64,000 nucleotides of DNA from Cyanophora paradoxa. Taxonomy: Eukaryota; Glaucocystophyceae; Cyanophorales; Cyanophoraceae. Location of the stretch: assembly GCA_004431415.1 (NCBI GenBank), contig QPMI01000103.1, positions 62,001-126,000 on the forward strand. The letters run 5' to 3'. Shown in pieces: positions 36,063-48,300 of this stretch (the stretch's first letter is position 1; every line of letters begins with the position of its first letter). The notes beneath the pieces were generated by a model. That model did no database searches and was not told the origin of the DNA. It was given only the letters and a program-made list of their open reading frames with translations. Both the position numbers and the translations under genes were made by a program.

Positions 36063-37670
36063 ATGGAGCTGCTGCCGGACGCGCTTCTCGTCGCCGTGTT
36101 CGTGCACCTGCCGCCCGCGGAGCGCGTGCGCGCGGCACTCGTCTGCTCGCGCTGGAGGAGAGCGAGCTACGATTCCTCGATCAACCGCTCGCTTGCCCTG
36201 AGCGTGTCTGCGGACGATGTGGTTGCCGTGCTCCGGAGTGCGCGCCATGCGTGCGTGCCGGCTCTTCAGTGATTTCTAGATGCGCTTCTGATATCGTACA
36301 GGAGCCTGGAAACACTGAAGCTGCATGCCGTGAACGCGCCGCTGGCGCCCATTGTCCGCGCGGCGCCTCAGACCCTGCAAAGGCTGTCGATCACAGCAGC
36401 AACGCCGGACTTGCGCGCGGTGCTCTCGAATTGCCTCGCCGGCGCAGTTGCCCCACAGCTTCACACGTTGGAGCTCAACACGGACGCGCCGGTCCCTTCC
36501 AATGTGGTGCACGCCGGCTCTGGAATCGGGTGCGCGGCGGAGTCTTACGCGCATCGCCGCAGGTGCGGGAGGCGGTGGGGCTCTGGGGCTCCCACCGCTC
36601 CCTGGCCCGGCTGTGCTGCGTCCTTGACCTAGGCAGCCGCACGACGTTCGAGGTCGAGGCGCTGCTGGAAGCGCTCCCGAGCCTCGAGGCCGTCTCGTGC
36701 GTCCTCGTCTACCAGGGCTCCGACGTGCAGCGCCTCGCGGCGGCCGCCGTGCGCTGCGCCTCGCTCCTCGTCGAGCACGTCGACTTCGCCCGCGACGCCG
36801 GCGCCGTTGCCGCCGCCCTCGCCGCCGTCCTGCGGCCGCGGGACTGCCCGCCCGAGGTCCTCGCGCACCAGTCGCACCCGCCACGCCTGGCGCTCTCCCG
36901 CTGCGCGCTCCCGCGCGCCTGGCCCCGCGGAGCCTTCGCGGGCATCGAAGAGTGCACCCCCGCGCGGCGCCCGTCATCCCTTCCCCCACCGTGGCTCACG
37001 CCCGCCGGGCCGGCAGGCTGGTGCTGATGGATTGCCAGGTTGGGAGCGAGACCCTCCGCTGGATCGCCGGTTCGAATCTTCGAATCTCGCCCCGGCCCCG
37101 CGTGGCCCTCTCGTGATCACCGAGCCCGTCGCGGCCAGGCGGCGCGCACGAGAAGACGGTCCGGCTGGTCGGCCTCTCGTTCTCCGAGCCCCGCCTGATT
37201 GCGTTCCGAGCGGGTGCGCATGCATGCGCCCGGGGCGCGCGCGTCGACCGCGGCCCGGGCAGCTGGATCGACCATGGACTTTCTGCGGCAGGCGAGCTGG
37301 TGGAGGCGCTGGAGGGCGCGGCGCGGGCGCGGGGCGGGCCCCTCCGGGCGCTCCTCCGCCTGCCCCTCTCCTGGCCGCCCCTGCGCGAGCTGCTGGAGCG
37401 CCTCGCCGGCGCCGACCCCGCCCTGCAGCTGGACGCCAGCGTCCTGCCCGTCGTGCGCCCTCCCGCCCTTCCCACGCCCGAGAAGCCAGTGCCCGACGCT
37501 GTCGCGTGCGCGCGCAGGACGAGGAGGTCGGGCCCGTGCACTGGTCGGCCGCCCCCGCCGGCCTGCAGGCCGCGCACGCCCGCCTCGCCGCCGCCCGCGC
37601 CCGGCTGCATGCGCACCGCGAGCCCGAGTGCTCGCCCGGTGGCTCGCCATGTCGAGTCCCGGAGTTGTAA
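36063..37670 (+). CDS. F-box protein with leucine-rich-like C-terminus
   Basis: The N-terminus MELLPDALLVAVFVHLPPAERVRAALVCSRWRRAS is a typical F-box (LPDALL...V.SRWR), the Skp1-binding module of SCF ubiquitin ligases. After an intron (acceptor near 36301) come Leu-rich segments such as SLETLKLHAVNAPL, TLQRLSITAATPDLRAVLSNCL and QLHTLELNTDAPVP, resembling irregular LRRs that would bind substrate. Later exons include VREAVGLWGSHRSLARLCCV...LEAVSCVLVYQGSDV, LVLMDCQVGSETLRWI, KTVRLVGLSFSEPRLIAF and a helical end closing at TAA 37668-37670. Several introns between about 36950 and 37540 are inferred from frame changes and are not certain. It faces the DeSI-PUL gene, also in the ubiquitin system, across a short shared promoter. 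Confidence 0.7.
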
Positions 37671-38119
37671 AGCACGCGCCATGGCCATTCCACGCCTTCT
37701 AGGCCAGCCTGAAGTACCATACGCGTAGTACTACGGAGCGTGGCGCGTGTGATTCGAGTTAACGATAGGATCCTCTGCTAAGCTCTGCGCTTGCCGTGCA
37801 TATAGCTATAACCTAAACTTGCAGGCAGTGAATTTGATCGCTTGGCGGCCTATGCACGTGTACCCGTCGCAAAGTGAGTTTTCCGTCGAGTTAACGCCGA
37901 GTTTCTAGCTGCGTGGGTGCGTTCGCCGTGCTTGCTCCTTGAAGCTATAGCCCTTAGTGAGCACCTGGGCGATACGCGGTCCGCGTCGACCACGATCGCG
38001 GGGCCGTCCCCCACCGCCCTCGCAGAGCTGCGACTCGCCGGGTGGCGTGTGCGTTACCTGACTGGTTTACGTGCTTTTGTAGTTCGCGTTCGCCCCCGCA
38101 CGTCCTTCCTGAAAGCACA
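37671..38119. other. Intergenic region upstream of PRMT1
   Basis: No gene is supported in these 449 bp between the F-box stop and the PRMT1 start. Composition is more balanced than in the flanking genes. It should contain the PRMT1 promoter and 5' UTR; no specific element is recognised. Confidence 0.5.
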
Positions 38120-39941
<1,822 letters not shown>

Positions 39942-40348
39942 GCGCCTCTCGAATTTCTTTCTGCGCTCTCTGGCGGCCCACGTGCACAGCGCGGGACCAG
40001 AGCACATGGCCCCCCCTCGTTTTCCCTCTCCTTTCTAGCACTAGTACTGCCGCAGCCGCAGTACGGCACGTATCGTTTCTGTCGCTGCAGCAGCGCCTCG
40101 TAGCCCAGGCCTAGTTTACCTGCAGCTGTGCAATTCACCATCTTTATCTGCCAGTTGACGCGTGGCGCGAAGGGATGAAATGGGGGTACAGAGAGATTTG
40201 CTTTAATTGGGACGAACCGAGCAAGACCCTGAGAACGAGAGTGACCCAGCACAAGCGCCGGCGCCAAGCTAGCAGCACACAGACGCAACCAGGAAGACCA
40301 TCAGGAGCTTTGAGAGAGATCAAGAGCTTAGCAGTGCGCCAGCAAAAG

Positions 40349-41535
40349 ATGAGTCAGACGCAGCTTCCATCGTTGCGCCGGACGGTGGACGACTATGGTG
40401 TGGATTACATGAACAGAGGGTCGATGTACGGGAGCTCAATGCGAAGCTACACCAACACGGACTCCTGCAGGTCGGCCTGAGGTTATTGTTGTCCCACGAA
40501 AACGGTCTTGTCGCTGACGCGGGCTGGTTGCGCACAGGGGCGTCTTCCGCAGGTTAGTGATGTCAAGCTAAGAGTTTCAGTGCTCACAGCAGCCCCCTAG
40601 CTAGCTTCGCGCCGATTTCGGTATCTCGTGGGCGATTCGATGCCGCTGCTCAGCGGGCGGGTAGCAAGCGCAAGACTCCCCATTTCAAGGGCCTTTTAAC
40701 GCCCCGCCATGCCCCGCTTTTTGCAAGTTCCAGACTGTCGGCTGCCCTCTGCGCGCCGCGCGCCGGGCGGCTCGCTAGCGCCCATGCTAGCCCCGAGCCT
40801 TGCAACTTCAATCCGCTCAGAGCTCTGACGACTTGCCCGCTCAGGAACGGAGAGGTGATAGCAGTGGCGCACCCGGTGCCCAAGCTCGCGAACCTGACGG
40901 CCAAGGAGCCGAGCATTATCGGCAGGCTGGACGCCGTGCGCGACGGCACTGTGACCAGGTCCGCCAGGGACGGCTCCCTGTGGCCGGAGGTCCTGGCGCG
41001 GGGCGCTCACGCCGTCCCGCCCCGCAGCTTGTACAGGGATAGCTACCGCCCCGCCACCGGCATCGGCCTCGGGGTGAGGACCGGCGCGGCGCGCGGCCTC
41101 TGGCCCTCGCTGACTCGAGCCCCGCCCGCCGCAGGTCAAGAAGCCCCTCACGCCGTACACGGCGAACGCGCCGAGGAACCGGCTGGCGGTGCGGTTCGAG
41201 AACGACGCGTGGCCCAAGGTCCGGCACTGCAAGCCCTGGGCCCAGGCCGGCACCATCTCGTGCGCGCCGCGCTCCCCCGCCCGCCGCCCGTCGCCTGCGC
41301 CGACGGCGGGCTGCAGGCTGGAGGACAGGCGGGGCGGTACCGATAAAAGGCGATTCATCAGTGAGTACCAGAACAGCTACATGGGCATCAACGACATGCC
41401 CGTCGGTGCGCCGCCCGGCCGGATCCCGCCCTGCCCGCGCCCCGCTGAGCGGAGCCTGGCGCCGGCGCAGGCGTCGCGAACCCGGGCATCATGTCGGAGA
41501 AAACGAGGATCTTGCATCAGATGCAACTCAAGTGA
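40349..41535 (+). CDS. Small protein of possible axonemal/microtubule-inner type
   Basis: Not firmly recognised. Start MSQTQLPSLRRTVDDYG at 40349; the first exon ends ...TNTDSCR, and a large intron of about 370 nt leads to NGEVIAVAHPVPKLANLTAKEPSIIGRLDAV. Further exons encode LYRDSYRPATGIGLG, VKKPLTPYTANAPRNRLAVRF, ENDAWPK, KRRFISEYQNSYMGIND and GIMSEKTRILHQMQLK, stop at 41533-41535. The short, basic, Tyr/Asn-rich style with spaced YRDSY and YQNSYM motifs resembles small ciliary microtubule-inner proteins; this is resemblance only. Splicing keeps frame throughout, with GT-AG introns ending in GCTCAG, CCGCAG and GCGCAG, so the gene model is better supported than the function. Confidence 0.6.
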
Positions 41536-42306
41536 TCGGACGGGGCGGGCGGAGCAGCCACGATGCTATAGCTAGAATACTCAGGCTAGGCTATCTTCAG
41601 GTAGGAGCCCCAGGGCGGTCGCTCCGGCCCGGGAATATCCTGGAGCCGCCGCGTGTACCCCATTATTCGACCGATAACTTTACTTGTACTCGCACATTCA
41701 ATTCTGCACCATGGCCAAGCTGAAGGCACTCGCCTCTCTGGGCACCAGCGCATGTTTTGACGAGCCTCGGAGGCGCCGCTTTAGCTAGCTATAATAGCCC
41801 TGGCCCGCTTGGGCCGATGCGCGCATTTCTTGCTCATGTGTTGCAATCAGGTGGTACATTTACATCCAGCTCATATACGTATACGTACCGTACGCGTACG
41901 AGCGCGGCCACAAAACAATTAATCATATGCATGGCACGTGTTCCAACGTGCACTGTTATGAAATCTTGTCCGCGTCGTATAAGAATTCTTAGGGCTCATA
42001 GTGAGCTTAAGTAATAGCTACGAGAAAGCTAATTACTACGGAAAACGACATATAGCCGGATCTCAACAGAAGTGTACAGGCGGCTGGGTTCCGAAAGAGG
42101 AAAAATTCAAACGGCTGATACTAAGACTAGCCTGGAGATGAGCAAGCCGCGAAGCGAAACGAAAAGAGGAAGTCTTCAGAAGAGCGAGCCCACAAGGAGC
42201 TAAGTTGTCTCGTTGACGGACTAGTACACTAGTGTAGCACCCTGTCGGGCAGGGGGGGGGGGGGGGGGGGGGGCGTAGGGCGGCGGAGCGAGCTGGGGCG
42301 GGGCGG
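41536..42306. other. Intergenic between two convergent genes
   Basis: No gene is supported; a 25-codon frame at 41711 has no supporting feature. The 3' ends of the small axonemal-like gene (+) and the RWP-RK gene (-) converge here. A G homopolymer of more than 20 bases lies at about 42251-42273. A TATACGTATACGTACCGTACGCGTACG-type palindromic stretch lies near 41874-41900. Confidence 0.5.
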
Positions 42307-44528
42307 TCAGAAGAAGGAGGGGGAGCCCGTGAAGGCGGCGAGGGGGTCATCCCAGGCGACCGAGTCCCAGTTGGGTGTCCCCGGCGTGAGGGGCCCGACC
42401 AGCGGCGTCAGCGGGCCCAGCGGGCCCAGCCCCGCCAGCGGCCCGGGCCCCGCGGCCGGCGGCGGCGAGGGCGCCGGCGCGGCCGCCGCCGGCGGCGCGC
42501 TCGACGCGGCCTCCGGCTCGAAGGGGGAGGAGCCCGGCATCGCCCACGGGGGAGGGGGAGAAGCCCTGGGGGAAGGAGCCGGGGGGGAAGGGGCCCGAGG
42601 GGGGTTGGCGGGGCGGAGGGGCTGGAGGAAGTAGGGCCCGGCGGGGGAGGCCTGCCCCCGCGACGAGCTGCTGGGCCCCGCCGGCGGCTGCCCGGCGCTG
42701 CCGCGGCGCCCCGCGGGGATCCGGTGCGGCAGCTCCTCCTCCTCTTCCTCCTCTTCCTCGTCCTCGTCGTCCTGCAGCGGGCGGGTTGGGCGCGGCCGGC
42801 GGGGGGCGGGCGGGGCGGGCCGGGGCGGGGCGCGCACGTCGCCGGGGGCAGGGTGACGACGGAGGAGGAGGCGACGACGGGGGCCATGAAGGGGCACAGG
42901 CCCGGCTGCGCCGACTGCGGGGCCGGCGCCGAGGGCGGCGCCCGCCGCGCCGGCTGCGCCGGGCAGGCGCCGGGCCTGGCCGGGCTTGGGGCCGACGACG
43001 ACGGCCGGCTGCTCGGCGACGCCCTTGGGGAGGGGCAGGGTGCCGCCCATGATGAGGCCCGGCACGGGCACCGCGATCAGCTCCAGCACCGGCACGCCGT
43101 TCGCCGGCGTCCGCTCGAGCGCGTCCTGCCCCGCCCCCGCCCCGTCGGCGCCGGCCGGCGCGGCGCGCGCGGGGCGAGGGGCGAAGACGGCGGACCTGGA
43201 CGACGCGGTCGAAGTCCTCCTCGCACTTGACGTAGAGCACGGGCTGGATCGTCGCCGACTTGACAGCGAAGGGCACTGTCCCGGGGCAGCCCTGCCGGCC
43301 CCCCGCGTCGGGCGCGGCCGGAAGGCGGGGGAAGGACGGGCGGGGCGCACGGGGGAGGCGCTGCAGCCGGAGGAGACGACGGAGGCGAGGGCGGTGAGGC
43401 CCGGGGCGTGCCCGACCTGCCCGGGCGGGCCCCGCGGGCAGATCGGCAGCACGCGCACGTCCCCGCAGCACGTGAAGAAGAAGCGCGCGATCAGCTCCGG
43501 CTCCGGCTTGCAGCCCGAGGAGGAGGGGCCGCCCTCCGACTTGACGGGCGGCCACGAGCCCGGCGGGCCGACGGGCGCCGCGAACGGGACGTTGTACATC
43601 GGGTGCACGCGTATGGAGACGGGCACGACCGGCAGCGGCATCGTCCCGGTCCCGAACAGCGACGAGGCCGGCAGCGTCGTCGGCGTCGGGCTCGAGTGCA
43701 GCGGCGGCCGCCAGTAAGGCGCGCACGGGTCCGGCGTCGTCCCGCCGCGCGGCGGCGAGCAGGTGGCGCTCGTGTCGGGGTGCGGTGGCGAGCACTTCGT
43801 CGGAGCGCACGCGGCGGCGTTGTTCGGCACCGACGCGGAGCGCTGCCGCGGCGGGAGGAGCTTCGCCACGGGAGCTTTCAGCGGCCGGCTCAGCGCGTTC
43901 TTCAGTGCCTTGACTCTGCGGCGGCGCCGTCGGCTGGGCTCCGTTTCGCGTCAAGGGCGAAAGCGCACCTTCGCCCGGGCCACCGCGTGATCCCGAATCT
44001 TCGGCACCACTTCTTCAGCGTCGTCCCTGCCGAGGCCGCGTCTCAGAGCGCAGATGCGCCGAAGCACGGGAGCCCCGCACCGCTGACGCCCAAGTGTGCT
44101 GCTGCCTCCAGCAGGTTCTGGATGGCGCGTTCAGGCAGTGCTATGGTGCGGGCGGTAGCGGCATCAGTGCACCTTGTCCATGAGCTTGACCAGCGTCTCG
44201 AAGGAAAAACGCGCGTTGCACACCTGGGGGTGCGTCGCCGGCACCCCCGGCAGCAGCGTTGTCAGCACGCTCAAGTCATCGATGCTTGCCCTCCGGGACT
44301 GAGCCCAAGTGCCCATCAAAAGACGAGCAAGCACAGTGCGGGGAGACCGCGCACCCCAGGCCCTGTCGTATCCGCATCCGATGATTCGTCCCGTTCTCCA
44401 TCGAAGTCCTCCTCGCCACTCGAAACATCTACCGCAGAGGGCGCTTCCGTGGCTGGCGATGACCGCGTGCTCCCCTGCCTATCTGATTTCCTGTCCTCGG
44501 CTTGTGAATCCGCACTAGTACTTTCCAT
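42307..44528 (-). CDS. RWP-RK domain transcription factor
   Basis: Start MESTSADSQAEDRKSD at 44528, with an acidic Ser-rich N-terminus (SSGEEDFDGERDESSD). After introns the exons give FSFETLVKLMDK, NLLEAAAHLGVSG, TTLKKWCRRFGITRWPGRR and VKALKNAL. This is a complete RWP-RK domain: the two LGVS...TLKK...CR..GI helices and the R-W-P-x-R-[RK] signature (Trp codon 43980-43982). The join GRR|VKAL across the intron 43916-43968 reproduces the usual signature followed by a basic residue and Leu. The family regulates nitrogen response and gamete or zygote programmes in plants and green algae, and also occurs in other protists. The C-terminal two thirds is Pro-rich with SIRVHPMYNVPFAAP, ELIARFFFTCCGDVRVLPICP, an acidic run and a WDDPLAAFTG tail; I recognise no domain there. 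Confidence 0.85.
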
Positions 44529-45385
44529 GGCAGCGCCGCAGTCGCAGTCGCCGCAGTCGCAGTCTCCAACACATTCAGCGCCGCTCGACCGGGCTGCTTT
44601 GCGAGGGCTGGCGCTGCTGGCACGATCGCTAGCAATAATAAAAGTTCGGAGTGGCCGCTATCCGGCCAACTTCTAGCTCGCCCACACAGAGGCTGTGAGA
44701 CCGACTGCCGGGATACCACTTGCAAGCGCTGCACGCCCAGACACGCCCAGCCCAGTTCTAGACTGAGATGCTTCAAGAATCAGGATCGATCCCGCGAGTC
44801 CCGCCGGGAGTCCCCCGCCGCGGACTCGGGAGAGCTCAGCTGCTCGAGCTCCGGCCCCCGGGTGCTCCCACAGCCTCCCAGTGCCTCCCACTGATCGAGT
44901 CCTACGTATACAGAGATCTAGATTCTAGAGCCGGTACGTACCGGTACTACGGTACTAGTACAGTAGTAGTACAGTAGTACTGCGTATGCGGCGGCGGCGC
45001 GGCGCGGACGTCGACGCGCACGAAGGCCAGACCGGCGTCGACCAGCCGTTCTTATTAATTATAATATTTCTTATTGCGACATGCATGCGCATAACTCAAA
45101 GGGGGTACATGTATATTTGTCAGAAAAAGTCCGAGCCTCCGAAGTTCGAAAGTCCGGAAAGTCCGAATTCGCAGGCTCCGCAGGATCGCAGCCTCAGGGC
45201 CTCGCGCAGCGCGGCCCTGGTGCGCGGCAGCCGCGCGCGGGCCCGCCGCCGCCGGGAACGGCGCGCATGCGCACGCGCGCATGCGCGCATGCGCAGGCCG
45301 GCACCGGCGCGCCGCGCGCCGCCCGTGCGCGCGCGTGCGGGCCGCGCCGCCCGCGCGCGCGCACGAGCACTACGTCTGAGACTCA
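44529..45385. other. Intergenic, upstream of the RWP-RK gene and downstream of the channel
   Basis: No gene is supported. Near 44536-44565 there is a small CAGTCGC repeat. 44920-44985 is a dense run of GTAC and AGTACT palindromic words. About 45260-45370 is an alternating CGCGCATGCGC stretch with Z-DNA-like character. It should contain the RWP-RK promoter and the channel transcript end. Confidence 0.5.
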
Positions 45386-48300
45386 CTAGAAGAGGGCGAC
45401 GTCCAGGGGGTCGCGGTTGGGGCGCGCTGGCGCCGCGCCCCCGCCGTCGCTGGCCGCCTGCTGAGGCAGGGGCGGCGGGGGCCTGGGAGACCCCCCGGCG
45501 GCGGCGGCGGGCCCGAGGCCGCGCCAGGGTCGCGTGGGGAGGTGGCCGGGGCTGGGGTACCGGTGACGACGGTGACGGGTACAGAGTAGAGCCGGATGGG
45601 CTCCTGGGGAGGGGCCGGGGCAAGGGCGGGGTCCAGCGGGGGTCCAGCGGCGACGCGGGCCGCTCGCGCTCCGCGGCGAGGGCGAGGCGGGCGCGGAGGA
45701 CGGGGGGGAGGAAGTCGTCGTCGTCGGAGCCCCCGGGGGGCGCGAGAAGCGCGCCGGGGGCCGCGCGGGGGCAGCGGCGCCGGCGCCGGGGCCGGGCCCG
45801 GCTCCACGGCGCGGGGAGACGGGGCCGCGGAGGAGGCGCGGCTCCGGCGGGCCCTGCCGCGCCGGCGGGCGGGGGGCTCCCCCGCGGGGAAGGCGCTGGC
45901 GGCGGGGGGCGGGGGCGGGGGGCGGGGGCGGGGCGGCGGGGCCTCGTCGCGCTGGGCGAGGGGCCCCTCGGCCCAGAGCCCGAGGGCGAGCTCGGCCTTG
46001 AGGGCGGGGAGGAGCCAGCCGTGCTCGCCCCCGGCGCCCTTGCGCGGGTCGAGCGCGGGGCCGCCCCGCGCCAGCCGCTTCAGCTTGCGGAGCTCGATCT
46101 CCTCGGACATGCGGCGGTAGCGGCGGAGGGCGGGGATGCGCTCGGCGGCGGCGGAGCGGGCGAGGGCGAGGCGCTCGGCGTGGCCGCGGATGGCCGCCTG
46201 CAGGCGCCCCGCCGCGTAGTGCAGCACGAGCGCCCCTGCGGGGACGCTCGCCGCGCGCGGGCGGGGCGGGGCGGGGCGGGGCGGACCCTCGCTCATGGCG
46301 ACGCCCCGAGGCGCTTGGCCTGCTCGGCGGCGCGCCGGCGGTGCTCCTCCAGGCCCACCCAGCGCCTGCCGCCCGGCGACGCCCGGTCGCCTCGGCCCGG
46401 CGGGCGGGGCGGCGGGCGGGGCGGCGGGCGGGGCCGGGGGCACCCGAGGGCGAGAGCGTCGAGCTGCTTGGCGCAGTGCGCGGGGAGCTCCACCCCGTGG
46501 CCCTGCCCCCGGCCCGCCCCGTCACGGGCGGGGCGGCGGGGTGCGGCGGGGGCGGCGCCGCACGGCGTAGACGTGGCAGACGACCGCGCGGATGAGGTCC
46601 GCGTAGTGCACCCGCCCTGTCCGGCGCGGCGCGGCGCGGCGCCGGTCGTGAGGGCGCTGCGCGGGGGCTCGCTCGCCGGCGGGGGGCGGACCCTCGGCGA
46701 CGGGGACGTCCTTCAGCGCCCGCAGCATCGCGATCGCCGTGCCCGCCCCGGCCCTGCGCGGGGGTCAGCGCGGGCGGGGGCCGGGGCGGGGGGCCCGTGG
46801 GCGCGGGGGGCGGGCCGGGGGCGGCTTCGGAGCGGTGCGTCACGGCGAGGTCCTGCCCGTCGCCCGTCCCGAGCTTCATGCGCTTCTTCGGGCCGGCGCC
46901 GGCCTGCGCGCGCGGCCGGCCGGAGGGCGGCGCTCACAGAGCGCCGCGGGGGCTTCGCGGGGCGGGGCGGCGCGCCGGCTGGTCGCTGGGGATGAGGCCG
47001 ACGGTGCGGAGGAGGAGGCGCATGCCGCTGGAGACGTGCATGAAGCCCGTGGCGCCGGGGTCGCGCCGCTCCCAGCCCGACGCGAACTGGTCCAGGTCGC
47101 GCTCCGAAACTCTGTACCCCTCCCGCGCCGAGACGGCGTCGAAGGCGTCCAGAACGACGGCGATGAAGAGGTTGTTCCCGATCGAGAAGGCCAGGAACAT
47201 GAAGCTGCAGAAGAAGACGGGCGCCACGACCGGCGAGCCGCACTCCTGCCCCGCCCCTCAGAGGGAGGGAGGGGGAGGAGGAGGGGGCGGGGCGGGCCTT
47301 GAAGGGGACCCCCGGGTCGCAGCCGCTCGCCTCGTCGCGCATGTGGTCCCACATGATGTAGTCCTGCAGCGCGATCAGCCCGACACAAGGCGGGGCGGGG
47401 CGGGGCGGGCGGGGGGAAGCGGGCGGACCCAGTTCTCGCCCGTGGTCATGCGGAAGAGGGTGACCATGGCGCGCGGCAGCGTGCGGAAGTTCACGTCGTC
47501 CGAGAGCTGCCGCCCCGCTCCCTCCCTCGGAGGCGGCGGGGGCGGGGCGGCGGGGCGGGGGCGGACCTCGGCGGCGCCCTCGATCATGACGTGGCGGAAG
47601 AGCCAGACGCCGACGATGCCGTACACGTAGATGATGAGGAGGATGAGCAGGCCCACCGAGCAGAGCGCGGGGAGGCTGCCCCGCCCCGTCAGCGGGGCGG
47701 GGCGGGGCGGGGCGGGGCGGGCGGGCGGGCCTGTGGTAGAGGGTGGCGAAGAGGACGCGGACGCCCCGAATGTGGCGCGCCAGCCGCAGGAGCCGCTGCG
47801 GGACGGCTCAAGGGGCGGAGGAGCGGGGCGCGGCGGAATCGACTCGAAGCGGGGCGGCGCGCCGACATGCGGATGAGGCGGAGGGCGCGGAGGGAATTGG
47901 GGCCGATCCCCACGTTCAGGGCCTCTGCCGCGAGCCCCAGGATCCCTGCGGCGGGGGTCAGGGAAGGGGGCGGGGGGCGAAGGGAGGGGAGGAGGGGGGC
48001 GGGGCGCGGGCCGAGGAAGGTGACGGCGCCGTCGAGTGCGTCCCACGTGGAGGAGAGGTACACGCGGGGGCCCAACCCGTACAGCTGCCGCCCGCAAGGC
48101 CTCGGCGGGGTACTGTTTCGTCGGAGCGGGGCCGGGGCGGACCTTGACGACGGCCTCGAGGGCGAAGGCGACGACAAAGCCCGTGTTGATGCGCTCCAGC
48201 GTCTCTTCGTACCCCTGACTCCGCGGGTAGTACGTCGCCGCCAGCACCTGCCGCGGCCGCTCGTGAGAGACCGGGCCGGGCCGTGCGGGGCGGGGCGGGG

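Noticed and set aside
41711-41788. 25-codon frame with a reasonable ATG context
   Set aside because: Too short, no homology or repeat evidence, and sits in a convergent 3' intergenic region.
42307-43869. C-terminal region of the RWP-RK gene as a separate ATG13-like gene
   Set aside because: The acidic/Pro-rich tail and WDDPLAAF end recall ATG13 superficially, but no HORMA domain is visible and the frame continues from the RWP-RK exons.
44986-46995. 669-codon plus-strand frame rich in Arg/Gly/Ala
   Set aside because: It lies antisense to the channel C-terminus, has shuffled low-complexity composition and no motif. It is a GC-driven shadow.
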